A DNA stretch of 64,000 nucleotides, from positions 1-64,000 of the forward strand of contig JAPLOA010000048.1 in NCBI GenBank assembly GCA_026400835.1, written 5' to 3'. Of this stretch, positions 26,221-35,680 are shown one piece after another. Positions within the stretch are counted from its first letter, which is position 1. Each line of letters starts with the position of its first letter. The notes under the pieces were generated by a model that saw only the letters and a list, made by a program, of their open reading frames with translations, had not been told where the DNA came from and made no database searches. Position numbers and translations under genes: made by a program. The DNA comes from Planctomycetales bacterium (GTDB lineage: Bacteria; Planctomycetota; Planctomycetia; Planctomycetales; Planctomycetaceae).

Positions 26221-27981
26221 ATGTTTCGCCTTCTGGCTTTTCATCATGGACGACGACTGGATCGCGAGTTTCTGCTGGTCAGTGACAGCAGTTACGTGCT
26301 CGGTCGCGCGGATGATGCGGGGCTGCAAACAACGTGGGACGAGCGTATTTCCCGGAGACACGTTGAGATCACCGTCGATGCGACTGGCGTTCGGTTGACT
26401 CGCCTGTCTGATGCCTCGAATCCGATTTTTGTGGATGGTGCGGAAGTCAGCAACTCATCGTTGTCTTCCGGACAGTCGTTTGTGATCGGTTCATCGCGGT
26501 TTGAACTGCAACAGGTGACTCAGACGGATTCACCTGGCCATCAGATCGTGCAGCAATTGGCGATTGATCGTCAGCAACTGCAGCGAGTTCGCTACGATGA
26601 TGCCGCGAAGCGTATTGAGGTGCTGACCAGCCTTCCGGCGGTCATTCGGGAATCGGGGATTGAGCGTGATCTGCACGTTCGGCTGGCGAGTTTATTGCTT
26701 GCCGGAGTGCAGAATGCAGATGGCGTTGCCATCGTGGGGTTGTCGGAGAATCTGCGGCCGCGGGTGTTCCATCAGGAGCAACGATTCGAAACCGGCATTC
26801 TGATGCAGCCAAGTGTGCGTCTGATCTCCAATGCGATGGAGCAGCAAACGACAGTGCTTCATGTTTGGGACAAAAGCACCGGAGCGGATTCGCAGTATAC
26901 TCAGGTCGCTGGCTTTGGCTGGGCGTATTGCACTCCCTTCGCAGATCTCAGCGGCGATCGCGCGCTGTATATCACCGGACGAAGTGAACCCGACAATCCG
27001 GAGGCCGGTGAGCGACGACTGCACGCTGACATCAAGTTCACCGAATTCATCGCGGACATCGTCGGATCATTGCAAAGGCAACGAAGACTGGAACGACAAC
27101 AATCCGGGTTGCGTCAGTTTTTCTCGCCGCCCATTCTGGAAGCACTCGGCCGTGATCTGGACACATCGCTGCTGGAGCCACGTGAATGCGATGTCACTGT
27201 TTTGTTTTGTGACCTTCGCGGGTTCAGCCATCGGGCCGAAGAGGAATCAGACAATCTGACCGGATTGCTGGAACGTGTCAGTCTGGCTCTGGAAGTGATG
27301 ACCAGTCAGATACTGCGGTTTGGCGGTGTCACCGGTGATTTCCAGGGAGACGCCGCGTTGGGATTCTGGGGCTGGCCGATCAGCTCAGAGGAGAGTCCGC
27401 TGAATGCTTGCCGGGCAGCGTTGGCGATTCGCGAAGAATTCAGCAAAGCTCAGGCGGATCCCGAGAATCCTCTGAAAGATTTCGAAACCAGCATCGGGAT
27501 TGCTCATGGCCGAGCGGTCGCGGGGAAGATTGGAACTCGCGAACAGGTCAAAGTCACGGTTTTTGGGCCGGTTGTTAACCTGGCGAGTCGTCTGGAAAGC
27601 ATGACTCGCGAGCTGCATGTGTCTGTTTTGATCGACGAGTTTCTGGATCAACAGATTCGCCAGAAGATGTCACCAACGGAAGGGCGTGTTCGCCGGCTCC
27701 TGCAGGTGCTACCATACGGGATGGATCGCCCGCTGCTGGTCAGTGAACTGGTTCCGGCAGAACATCGGTCGCCGCTGCTGACTGATCAGCATCTGGCGGA
27801 CTTTGAAAAAGGTGTCACATCATTTATCGCCGGGCAGTGGGGGGATGCATGGAAGTTTCTGCATCGCATGCCGGCAGAAGACAGGGCTCAGGATTACCTG
27901 TCCATGTTGATTACGCAGCATGATCGCAAGTCACCTGCAGATTGGGACGGAATCGTTCGCATGAAAAAGAAATCGAGCTGA
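26221..27981 (+). CDS. FHA domain class III nucleotidyl cyclase-like protein
   Basis: This 586-aa protein has an N-terminal FHA phosphothreonine-binding domain ([21 protein letters not shown]), a GAF-like middle (about 110-290), a coiled linker ([16 protein letters not shown]) and a class III cyclase domain (about 315-500). The first metal Asp is in [11 protein letters not shown] and the second in [15 protein letters not shown]. The Asn and Arg of NLASRLES are present. The Lys that normally reads the base, four residues before the second Asp, is Asp here. It may make cAMP, have altered specificity, or be inactive. The next gene starts on its stop codon. Confidence 0.82.
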   Translation: MFRLLAFHHGRRLDREFLLVSDSSYVLGRADDAGLQTTWDERISRRHVEITVDATGVRLTRLSDASNPIFVDGAEVSNSSLSSGQSFVIGSSRFELQQVTQTDSPGHQIVQQLAIDRQQLQRVRYDDAAKRIEVLTSLPAVIRESGIERDLHVRLASLLLAGVQNADGVAIVGLSENLRPRVFHQEQRFETGILMQPSVRLISNAMEQQTTVLHVWDKSTGADSQYTQVAGFGWAYCTPFADLSGDRALYITGRSEPDNPEAGERRLHADIKFTEFIADIVGSLQRQRRLERQQSGLRQFFSPPILEALGRDLDTSLLEPRECDVTVLFCDLRGFSHRAEEESDNLTGLLERVSLALEVMTSQILRFGGVTGDFQGDAALGFWGWPISSEESPLNACRAALAIREEFSKAQADPENPLKDFETSIGIAHGRAVAGKIGTREQVKVTVFGPVVNLASRLESMTRELHVSVLIDEFLDQQIRQKMSPTEGRVRRLLQVLPYGMDRPLLVSELVPAEHRSPLLTDQHLADFEKGVTSFIAGQWGDAWKFLHRMPAEDRAQDYLSMLITQHDRKSPADWDGIVRMKKKSS

Positions 27982-29177
27982 TGGTTCATTGCAATCTTGA
28001 TCAGGCTGATGCAGAGACGGAACTTCTGCTGCGACTGAGAGCGACACCAGAGATCTTTAAGATGATCTCCGATTGTTCCGCCGCAGAACTCTCCGGCCAG
28101 CGAAAACTGCGTGAGCATTTCGATCAGGAACTGGTCCGTGCCGCTTTGTCGCTGCATGAAGCCAGAACGAAGGCCATGGGTTCGCTGCCGCAAGCGGAGC
28201 AATTGTGGCTCACGCGAGTAGGCCTTGAACAATCAACGGCCTGGGAAGTTGCTCGACACAAGGCACAGCGATTTGCCGGGGCCAGCCAGGTTTTTGATTT
28301 GTGTTGCGGTGTCGGAGTCGATGCCGGGAACATCGCGGCTCATACGAATGTCGTCGCAGTCGACAATGAGCCTTCGATGTGTCTGCGAACCACATGGAAC
28401 GCAGACGTGTGGGGACATGCCGGTCGCATGGAATCTCGCTGTCAGGACGTATCGGGCGATTTATGGGCCGATAAGATTGTGCATGTTGATCCGGATCGGC
28501 GAGCAGGCAGTGATCGGCCTACGAAACGATTGGAGCTCTATCAGCCAAATCTGGATTGGATGCAGAAGTTGACTCGCACGGCGGCTGGTGGCGGCATCAA
28601 GATTGGGCCTGCCAGCAACTTCCTGCAGAAGTTTCCCGGCTGCGAAATCGAGCTGATTAGTCTTTACGGAGAATGTCGCGAAGCCACGGTCTGGTTTGGC
28701 TCCATGTCCGGCCCGCACACGTTTCGAGCCACCGTGCTTCCCGCCGGAGAATCGTTGAGTGAAGATCCGCTGTCGGCCTGGACAAACACAACGCCGACGC
28801 CTGGGGCTTACTTGTTCGATCCGGATCCGGCCATTGTGCGATCGGGATTGCTGGACGTGATGGCTGAGCAGAACAGTCTACTGCGACTGGATGCGGAAGA
28901 GGAGTACCTCACGGCTGATCAGATTCCTTCAACGGCGTTTGTGACAGCGTTCAGGATTGAGGCCGTTCTTTCCAACAGCGTGAAAGAACTAAAACATTAT
29001 CTTCGCCAGAGTCCTTCGCAGCACTACGAAGTCAAATGTCGCCGTATTTCGATAGAAGCTGATGTCGTTCGACGTCAGCTTCCGACTGGTCCAGAACCGC
29101 CTCGGGTGATTATCTTTGCGAAAGTCGCGGGCCGTGGTGCAATCGTTGTGGCTCATCGGGTAACAGGAGCTTCCTGA
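27981..29177 (+). CDS. THUMP-like domain class I SAM-dependent methyltransferase
   Basis: This 398-aa protein has an N-terminal helical part and a Rossmann methyltransferase core with the SAM motif VFDLCCGVGVDAGNIA, the acidic VVAVDNEPSM, and DPDRRAGSDRPTKRLE. The C-terminal domain with VVRRQLPTGPEPPRVIIFAK resembles the THUMP-like module. Its likely role is RNA or tRNA modification, but this is inferred. The frame is open from 27942. I chose the ATG at 27981 because it overlaps the cyclase stop as TGATG. The downstream hydrolase start overlaps its stop in the same way, so the three genes are coupled. Confidence 0.8.
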   Translation: MVHCNLDQADAETELLLRLRATPEIFKMISDCSAAELSGQRKLREHFDQELVRAALSLHEARTKAMGSLPQAEQLWLTRVGLEQSTAWEVARHKAQRFAGASQVFDLCCGVGVDAGNIAAHTNVVAVDNEPSMCLRTTWNADVWGHAGRMESRCQDVSGDLWADKIVHVDPDRRAGSDRPTKRLELYQPNLDWMQKLTRTAAGGGIKIGPASNFLQKFPGCEIELISLYGECREATVWFGSMSGPHTFRATVLPAGESLSEDPLSAWTNTTPTPGAYLFDPDPAIVRSGLLDVMAEQNSLLRLDAEEEYLTADQIPSTAFVTAFRIEAVLSNSVKELKHYLRQSPSQHYEVKCRRISIEADVVRRQLPTGPEPPRVIIFAKVAGRGAIVVAHRVTGAS

Positions 29178-30082
29178 TGACTGTGTTTCGTGCGTGCGTG
29201 ATCTGCGTTCTCCTTGCGTCGCGTGCTGTTCTCGGGCAGGTTGAAGACTGGCCGGATTATCGAACCGCGGCGGCAGACCTGCAGGTTCCACAGATGATGA
29301 AAGCAGAGCCCGCGGCCGGTCAACGTGTTCGTCGTTACCTGCCGCAGTACGATTCGAATGTGTATTACGCTCTTTACCTGCCATCCGACTGGCAGCCGGG
29401 TAAATCGTATCCGGTGATCGTTGAGTATGCAGGCAACGGCGGCTACCGAGATGCGTTGGGGGATGAATGCAGCGGTCGGCCTGAACACTGCAATCTGGGC
29501 TATGGCATGTCGGCGGGCAAGGGATTCATCTGGATCTGTCTGCCGTATCTCAACGACGCTGGCAGCGATCTTGCCCTGACATGGTGGGGCGATGCGTTAG
29601 GCTATGATCCACAGCCAACGCTGAAGTTCTGTCGAGCGGCCTTGGCGGATGTTTGTGCAAACTTCCGCGGCGATTCAGAGCGAGTCATCCTTTCCGGGTT
29701 TTCTCGCGGCGCGATCGCGTGCAATTATCTGGGACTCTTTGATGACGAGACTTCTCGTCTGTGGCGAGCATTTGTTCCGTGCAGTCATTACGACGGCGTG
29801 CGCCGCTGGCCGTATCCTCACAGTGATGCTGCTTCAGCGGCCGTTCGATTGAAGAGACTCCGCGAACGTCCCCAGTTTATTTGCGGCGAACGAGATCAGA
29901 CCGAACAAACGCGAAAGTATCTGGAATCATTTGAATTGAAGAACATCACGTTCGCATCGACGGGATTTCTTAACCATTCCGACCAATGGATCCTGCGGCC
30001 ATCACCGACTCGCGAACAACTGAGAAAATGGCTGGATGATGTGACCCAACCTCAGGGGGCGGTAAAGAAAGATTCTGAGTAG
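29177..30082 (+). CDS. Secreted alpha/beta hydrolase-like protein
   Basis: This 301-aa protein begins with a signal peptide (VFRACVICVLLASRAVLG). Its hydrolase core has YALYLPSDWQPGKSYPVIVE, the nucleophile elbow VILSGFSRGAIACNYLG (GxSxG with Ser), and a C-terminal FLNHSDQWIL with the probable His. It looks like an esterase or depolymerase acting outside the cytoplasm. Its ATG shares a base with the methyltransferase stop (TGATG at 29175-29179), so it is translationally coupled to an unrelated cytosolic enzyme. The substrate is unknown. Confidence 0.75.
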   Translation: MTVFRACVICVLLASRAVLGQVEDWPDYRTAAADLQVPQMMKAEPAAGQRVRRYLPQYDSNVYYALYLPSDWQPGKSYPVIVEYAGNGGYRDALGDECSGRPEHCNLGYGMSAGKGFIWICLPYLNDAGSDLALTWWGDALGYDPQPTLKFCRAALADVCANFRGDSERVILSGFSRGAIACNYLGLFDDETSRLWRAFVPCSHYDGVRRWPYPHSDAASAAVRLKRLRERPQFICGERDQTEQTRKYLESFELKNITFASTGFLNHSDQWILRPSPTREQLRKWLDDVTQPQGAVKKDSE

Positions 30083-30176
30083 TGGGCTGATGACTTAATC
30101 GTCAACTCGAAGTGTCAGTTTTGAAGTTGCGCGTTCCGGCGCTGAGGTTGTTCATTTGCGAAGCAACACTGGGATT

Positions 30177-30265
30177 TATCACAACCCGAAGCGTCAGCGA
30201 GGGATTTACGGCAACCCTGCGTAAAACGCAAAAGCTCAATCCCTCACTTACGTTTCGGGTTGGGA
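30177..30265. repeat. Family B dispersed hairpin repeat, copy 3
   Basis: ATCACAACCCGAAGCGTCAG with CGAGGGATT is mirrored by AATCCCTCACTTACGTTTCG with GGTTG. It is the first of two tandem copies in the 331-base gap 30083-30413, which has no gene. Confidence 0.85.
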
Positions 30266-30290
30266 TGACCACAAACTCGCAACTTCAAAA

Positions 30291-30360
30291 CGCGTCAGCG
30301 AGGGATTTACTGAGACATTGGTAAAATGCGACAGAGCAATCCCTCACTGACGTTTCCGGT
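30291..30360. repeat. Family B dispersed hairpin repeat, copy 4
   Basis: GCGTCAGCGAGGGATTTACT is mirrored by AATCCCTCACTGACGTTTCC. It lies 25 bases after copy 3 in the same orientation. The two copies differ in loop sequence. Confidence 0.85.
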
Positions 30361-30413
30361 TTTGAAAGCCAGGCAGATCATCAGTCCGATAACGCTGACA
30401 GATAAGATTGAGT

Positions 30414-30803
30414 ATGGCCGCTTGCGACTTTTCTGATCCTCGCATCGACGAAGGGATTCGTCTCTTCAATGCGGGCGAGTACTTTGCATGTCATGACGTG
30501 CTGGAAGATTTCTGGAGCGAACTGACCTGCCCGGAGAAGCCATTCTTTCAGGGCTTGATTCAGGCGGCCGTGGCTCTGTTTCATTTTGAAGAGGGAAATC
30601 CTGGCGGCGCGCGTCGCATGAGCATTTCAGCTCGCGGCTATATGAGCAGCTTCGCTCCGTCAGTGGGCGGAATTGATGTGGAACGACTGTTGAGCGATCT
30701 TGAAGTCTGCTTTTATGAGTTGTGCCTGCCACATTCATCATACCCCGCTGAAATTCAGCTTAGACCGGAGTTGATTCCGAAGATTCACCGTCAGACCGAG
30801 TGA
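30414..30803 (+). CDS. DUF309 domain protein
   Basis: This 129-aa protein is one DUF309 helical domain: GIRLFNAGEYFACHDVLEDF at the start and FFQGLIQAAVALFHFEEGN in the middle, with the conserved Glu, His and Asp/Glu residues in place. The family is small and soluble with unknown biochemistry. A TTG six bases upstream is in frame, but the ATG at 30414 is the more natural start. The gene stands alone between the family B repeats and a decayed region. Confidence 0.85.
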   Translation: MAACDFSDPRIDEGIRLFNAGEYFACHDVLEDFWSELTCPEKPFFQGLIQAAVALFHFEEGNPGGARRMSISARGYMSSFAPSVGGIDVERLLSDLEVCFYELCLPHSSYPAEIQLRPELIPKIHRQTE

Positions 30804-31040
30804 TCAACGATCCGTTTGCACGTCGCGATGTGATGTTCAGGACACTCATGTTTCAGGAATTCGAGATGGATTCGGAAACTGTTTTTATTTCCCTGACGTG
30901 GTCCACCGGCTGTCTCGTCCGTAATGCAGCAGTGCGTGGCCGTTCGTGGCATGCAGACGTATGCAGACTTCCTCGCCGCGGCTCATCAAATCTGCGTAAA
31001 GCTGGTGTCGCATCGACATCGAATCACTGAACCGAAATCA

Positions 31041-31160
31041 ATGACAACTCCCGAAAGTAAACTTGAAGAGCATCTCATTGAGAAGCTTCCGGGGCTGAAG
31101 TACGAATATTGCCGCCTTACGCTCGTTTCAACAGAACGAAAGTCATGCCTGAAATACTGA
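31041..31160 (+). pseudogene. Fragment resembling the N-terminus of a type I restriction R subunit
   Basis: The 39-codon ORF begins TTPESKLEEHLIEKLPGLKY with EY after it. This resembles the opening helix of HsdR-type proteins, then breaks off at a stop. No endonuclease or helicase motif follows. It is the best-preserved piece of an otherwise gene-free 1.1-kb region (30804-31924). Identification rests on about 20 residues and is tentative. Confidence 0.4.
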
Positions 31161-31165
31161 AGTGA

Positions 31166-31357
31166 ATTCGGAATGCCAAAGAGACAGATGAAGCGAAGCT
31201 TGTTCAACAGCAGAAGCCGCTTTGTTCTTGTTCTGACTGCCATGGCATGATTTCAAAAAAGGCTTCCAAATGCGTGCATTGCGGAGCTCCCCGAAGACAA
31301 CTTAGTCCAGCCTCTTCCCTGATGCTGATTTTGGAGGGCCGACAGACTCGGCGGTAA
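31166..31357 (+). pseudogene. Zinc-ribbon remnant without a start codon
   Basis: The frame is open from 31166 to a TAA at 31355-31357. It contains CSDCHGMISKKASKCVHCGA, a four-cysteine zinc ribbon, near its middle. The only in-frame ATGs lie inside or after the ribbon, and it starts from a stop codon, so it looks like a surviving piece of a larger gene. Confidence 0.4.
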
Positions 31358-31574
31358 ATTACTTATTATTGTGGTCGAAGATCACCGTTCCCCAGCGTGA
31401 CGATCGTCATTCCTGCGTCTGCTCCTCGATCTGCTCACTGCGATTCGTCAGATCCGCACATACTCAGCCGTTGGCTCGGATCTTCTGGCGAGCCGCCATC
31501 GCCATGGACCATCGAACGATTCTTTGCGGTCCTTGCAGACTTAAGAATCTACCAGCGAAAGCCTTTCCCGAGAC

Positions 31575-31835
31575 ATCTCCAAAGCCGTCATGGAGTTGCA
31601 GTTTCAGGATCGAGTCAATCAGCAGATCGAGCATCTCACCGAAACTCGGAATGCGGTTTACGACCGAGCCGTCCCGATCACCGAACAAGTCCCATCGGGT
31701 GCCGTGGACGCGCGACTGGAAGATTGGCGGAAGTGGATGCGAGCTCGTTCTGCGATGGAATCGGAAAGAACGGTCCCTCGCAGTTGCTCAGGGCCATCAG
31801 CAACCCAGGCAGACGGATTTGGATCCGTTGACTGA
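31575..31835 (+). pseudogene. Helical protein remnant, possibly signalling-related
   Basis: The frame reads RDISKAVMELQFQDRVNQQI and continues with EHLTETRNAV. That pattern is shared with helical chemotaxis-type proteins. It ends at a stop at 31835 and has no convincing N-terminus. ORFs in the other two frames (31369-31863, 31397-31831) run alongside it. I read the stretch as a frameshifted relic, at low confidence. Confidence 0.3.
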
Positions 31836-31924
31836 TTCTGATTGCCACATTTCGGCTTTATGAAATGTGGCCTGTCAGCAGTCGTGCCACACGAGGCGTG
31901 GAACTACTGGGCTAATCGATCCCG

Positions 31925-33637
31925 TTAAGTCGACGTCGGACGCGAAATTGGATCTTCCCGGGGAATCAGATCACCAATATCCTGCAACGTGACGTTCCCT
32001 CGTGGCCAGCTGAGCACGAAACGAGTTCCCTGCCCCGGTCCACCTTCGACGCGAACTCGCCCTCCATGCTCCCGGAGAATTTTTCGACTGACCGGCAGAC
32101 CGATTCCGGTGCCGCGAGCCCCTTTCGAGGATTCAAAGACGTTGAAGATCGCGTTTCGCTGGTCTTCCGGAATTCCAGGTCCATTGTCGCTCACCGCCAC
32201 CAGCAACATGTCGGCTGATTTGTCGTAACCAGTTTGCAGGACAACGGCACCGTTTTCGGTCCCTTCGACCGCATCAATCGCGTTCGACACGATGTTGAGC
32301 ACCGCTCGATGAATCCCCTCCGCGTCGAATAACGAGGTTGGAATATCGTCGCCCTTGCGAAACTCAATCGCGACGCCGCATTCGGCGGCACGAGCGGCCG
32401 CAAGCTGAGAAACTTCGCCGATCACTTTATTCAGGTCGACCAACTGCAAAGACGGTACTCGATCCTTACTGAAGCTCAGCATATCCATCACCAGATCGTA
32501 AATTCGCGTCTGATTACGTTCGACAATGTCCGAGCCCTGGCGAATCAGATCTGTTTGCTCTTTATCCAGCCCCATGCGAATCAAATAGCTTCCGCCGCGA
32601 ACGCCCTGCAGAATATTCTTGATGTGGTGGCTGAGCACGGTAATCGTCTGGCCCATTGCGGCAAAGCGTTCAGCTTTGAGCATCGCGTCCTGAAACTGTC
32701 GCGATTCCAGAGCCAATGCGGCCTGTCGAGCCACCGTGATAACAGTCCGCAGATGCTCATCATTCAGCCGCATCGGTACGCCGGTTGACATGGCCTGATC
32801 ATACGGCGTTGTTGTGTCGAGATAGAAAACTCCCAGCAGATCCGAGCGACCTCGCATCGGCGCACAAATGGCTTCGCGAATTCCTGCCGTGACGATGCTT
32901 TGCCCTGTCTGGAAGCGATTATCCAGACTGGCATCAGATGTTCTGACGGCCGTTCCATGGTGCAGCACGTAATCCGTGATGGATCGAGAAACCGGCATTT
33001 GCTGAGCATCCGACGTGGGACTCTTCCCGCGTGAGAATGCAATCGCGGTCAAATCAACCCCAACCGGATCTTTCAGCAGGACACAACCTCGATCCGCGTT
33101 GACCGCGTTCATGGTCAGGTCCAGAATCTTCTGGAGAAGCTCTTCCAGCGAATGAACCGGAGTCACAAGCTCTTCAGCAACATGGTACAGCAGCTCAAGG
33201 CCCGACTTGGGAGCGCCCTGGAGCGGCATTGCGTCAACACCGTTGACTCCGACAGTCTGAGCAAACACGGATGAATCAAGCGGCCGACCATCTTCAATAA
33301 ATCGAATCTGATTAGCAGACACAACCGGCGGATGATGGCTCTCTGTAAGCTGAAACGCGATCACACTTGAACCAAACTGCAGACTGTCGCCGTTTCCCAG
33401 CGCTCGTTCTGCAACTGGTTGCCCGTTCACCTTCGTGCCGTTCGCACTCTTGAGATCATTCAGCACAAAATCAGTGCCGTTGTGAGTGATTCTGGCATGA
33501 TGCCGCGAAACTTCGCTGTCATCCAGTCGCAGATTGCAGCCGACACTCCGCCCGATCACGACATCCAGCGCGGACGAAATTTCGTACCGGCTGCCGCGAT
33601 TGGCTCCGTTGATCACGAGAAGTGTGGCTCGAAACAC
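31925..33637 (-). CDS. FHA-GAF sensor histidine kinase
   Basis: This 570-aa soluble protein starts with an FHA domain (IGRSVGCNLRLDDSEVSRHH, LKSANGTKVNGQPV), then a GAF domain (about 145-315), a HisKA helix pair and a HATPase. The phospho-acceptor His sits in TVLSHHIKNILQGVRGG. The ATPase has NAIDAVEG (N box), DNGPGIPEDQR (G1) and GTGIGLPVSRKIL (G2). It has no membrane helix. It should couple binding of a phosphothreonine partner, probably from a Ser/Thr kinase, to two-component signalling. No response regulator lies next to it. The nearest one (42091) lacks its Asp. Confidence 0.9.
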   Translation of the reverse strand: MFRATLLVINGANRGSRYEISSALDVVIGRSVGCNLRLDDSEVSRHHARITHNGTDFVLNDLKSANGTKVNGQPVAERALGNGDSLQFGSSVIAFQLTESHHPPVVSANQIRFIEDGRPLDSSVFAQTVGVNGVDAMPLQGAPKSGLELLYHVAEELVTPVHSLEELLQKILDLTMNAVNADRGCVLLKDPVGVDLTAIAFSRGKSPTSDAQQMPVSRSITDYVLHHGTAVRTSDASLDNRFQTGQSIVTAGIREAICAPMRGRSDLLGVFYLDTTTPYDQAMSTGVPMRLNDEHLRTVITVARQAALALESRQFQDAMLKAERFAAMGQTITVLSHHIKNILQGVRGGSYLIRMGLDKEQTDLIRQGSDIVERNQTRIYDLVMDMLSFSKDRVPSLQLVDLNKVIGEVSQLAAARAAECGVAIEFRKGDDIPTSLFDAEGIHRAVLNIVSNAIDAVEGTENGAVVLQTGYDKSADMLLVAVSDNGPGIPEDQRNAIFNVFESSKGARGTGIGLPVSRKILREHGGRVRVEGGPGQGTRFVLSWPRGNVTLQDIGDLIPREDPISRPTST

Positions 33638-33819
33638 GAATTGACTCAGTGAAGTTCGTGGGAGTACTGATTCAGGCGGGCTTATTCTACGGCAGGAGAT
33701 GCCCCGTGAGCATTCTCACAGATCCATCGAACCCACATTTCAGTCAATTGTCCCGGAACACTCAAGCACAACACGTCTCTTCGGCAGCAATTCCAGGATG
33801 CCCGAACGAGCCCCGACCA

Positions 33820-35433
33820 TCACATTGCCCCGGCTGTTGCTGGAACAACGTACTCGTAATGTCCCTGGATACCGAGCGGAATTCCGATCGACCAGTAAAG
33901 AAATAGAAAGGCCGTCCAGAGTACCAGAAAGCTCAGGGAGTATGGCAGCATCAATGAGGTCACCGTACCGATACCCGTATTCTTGACGTATCGCTGACAG
34001 AACACGACGACCAAAGGAAAATAGGGCATCATCGGAGTAATAATGTTGGTGGATGAATCCCCGATGCGATACGCGGCCTGAGCCAGCTCCGGGGAGATTC
34101 CCAACAGCATCAGCATGGGGACAAAGATAGGCGACAACATCGCCCACTTGGCCGACGCAGAACCGATCAGCAGGTTAACCGTGGTTGAAATCAGGATCAC
34201 TCCGGCGATCGTCACCGACGGTGATGCATTCATGCTCCTGAGCACTCCGGCTCCTTTCACTGCCAGCAACGCCCCGAAACCAGATTCACCGAACGATGCA
34301 ATAAACAGGGCCGCAAAGAACACAAGAACCAGATAATAGCCCATGGACTCCATGGCTTTGCTCATGCCTTTGATCGCATCACGATGAGTCTTAAACGTGC
34401 CCGAAACAAAACCGTGCACGATGCCGGGAATCAGAAAGAAGATAAAGATCAGCGGGACGATCGAACCCATCAGCCGGGCCGGTGCCGCTTTGTTAAGACT
34501 GGTCAGCCGCTGATAAAGAGCCCACTCTTCTCCGGCCGGCGGCCTGGCCTGCAGGGAAGAATCAGGCATCAAGGCCCACCAGGTCAGAAGTCCGAAGCAG
34601 ATGCCTACCGACAGAAGCGCCAGCACCATTCCCAGTTGATCACGGCCGCTAAGTTCCGGCAGCTTCGGCATTTCATTCGGGTCACCGTCGACAATCGATG
34701 ACTTCAGTTTTGGCTCGATGATGTAATCTGTAATACCCCAGCCAATGATCATGATCAACAGACTTGAGCACGCTGTGAAGTACCAGTTGCAAAGTGGATT
34801 GACGATGTAGGCTTCGTCGACCAGTCTGGCTCCGGAAGTCGTCAGCCCGGCCAGCAGCGGATCAATTCCCGACGGGACAAAGTTGGCGCTAAAGCCGCCG
34901 CTGACTCCGGCAAAGGCGGCGGCGATTCCTGCCAGCGGGTGTCGACCGACGGCATAAAAAATCACACCGGCCAAAGGAATGACAACCACATATCCAGCAT
35001 CGGCGGCCGTATGACTGATGATGGCCACAAAGATCACCATCGGGGTCAACAATGCTTTCGGTGTAAACGTGAGCATGGTTTTCAGGATGGCATTGATGAA
35101 GCCTGAATGCTCGGCCACGCCGACTCCCAACATCGCCACCAGCACCACGCCCAGAGGATGAAAGCCGACGAAGTGTTCGGTCATCTTCGCAAGAAAGTCG
35201 GCAAACTTCTCCAGTGTCAGCAGATTGACGATGCGGATCGGATCCTTCTGTCCAGGCAATGTTTCGGTAAACGGAATTGGCGAACACATCGCTGACAGCA
35301 CCCAAACCAGCAGGATGCCTCCAATGAACAGAACTGCCGGATCGGGCAGCTTGTTGCCCAGCCATTCAATCAAATCCAGAAAGGCCACGATTGGACTGCG
35401 TTTCGCTTTTGGAGTTTCCGGCGACTGACTCAT
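33820..35433 (-). CDS. AbgT-family transporter
   Basis: This 537-aa polytopic protein is related to the p-aminobenzoyl-glutamate transporter AbgT. Family hallmarks include IEWLGNKLPDPAVLFIGGIL near the start, SHTAADAGYVVVIPLAGVIF in the middle, and SSTNIITPMMPYFPLVVVF near the end. I chose the ATG at 35433 over the ORF start at 35715, because GAGGAATCAC precedes it and the upstream part is family C repeat. AbgT members import aminobenzoyl-glutamate or export sulfonamide-like drugs. The direction is not readable here. The threonine dehydratase-like gene lies upstream across the repeat. Confidence 0.88.
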   Translation of the reverse strand: MSQSPETPKAKRSPIVAFLDLIEWLGNKLPDPAVLFIGGILLVWVLSAMCSPIPFTETLPGQKDPIRIVNLLTLEKFADFLAKMTEHFVGFHPLGVVLVAMLGVGVAEHSGFINAILKTMLTFTPKALLTPMVIFVAIISHTAADAGYVVVIPLAGVIFYAVGRHPLAGIAAAFAGVSGGFSANFVPSGIDPLLAGLTTSGARLVDEAYIVNPLCNWYFTACSSLLIMIIGWGITDYIIEPKLKSSIVDGDPNEMPKLPELSGRDQLGMVLALLSVGICFGLLTWWALMPDSSLQARPPAGEEWALYQRLTSLNKAAPARLMGSIVPLIFIFFLIPGIVHGFVSGTFKTHRDAIKGMSKAMESMGYYLVLVFFAALFIASFGESGFGALLAVKGAGVLRSMNASPSVTIAGVILISTTVNLLIGSASAKWAMLSPIFVPMLMLLGISPELAQAAYRIGDSSTNIITPMMPYFPLVVVFCQRYVKNTGIGTVTSLMLPYSLSFLVLWTAFLFLYWSIGIPLGIQGHYEYVVPATAGAM

Positions 35434-35542
35434 GTGATTCCTCGAAACGACAACAGGACGAACGGGTGGAGCAACGTTGTGCCAGGCACTTTCGCTCGAT
35501 CGCCCGCAAAACGCAAGTGCGATCATCACGTTCCACGGGACT

Positions 35543-35678
35543 GGGTGCAGTCGCGGATTTCGGTCGCTCGCAACGAAGTGCAATTCCGGGAGGGCGAGGC
35601 TCCTGCCAAGCCGTGCGTTGCGCAGTGCATTGGCTCGGCAGGAGCCTCGCCCTCCCAACTTGACAATCAACCGCGACT
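35543..35678. repeat. Family C long inverted repeat, copy 3
   Basis: The arms are 35588-35612 (GGGAGGGCGAGGCTCCTGCC with AAGCC) and 35632-35656 (its mirror with one mismatch). The flanks match copy 1: GGTGCAGTCGCGGATTTCGG before and ACAATCAACCGCGACT after. It lies in the gap between abgT and the dehydratase gene. Confidence 0.8.
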
Positions 35679-35680
35679 CT

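Noticed and set aside
30177-30360. CRISPR-like array in the family B repeats
   Set aside because: Only two copies, unequal spacing, and arms that form a hairpin with variable loops rather than identical direct repeats with spacers. No cas gene nearby.
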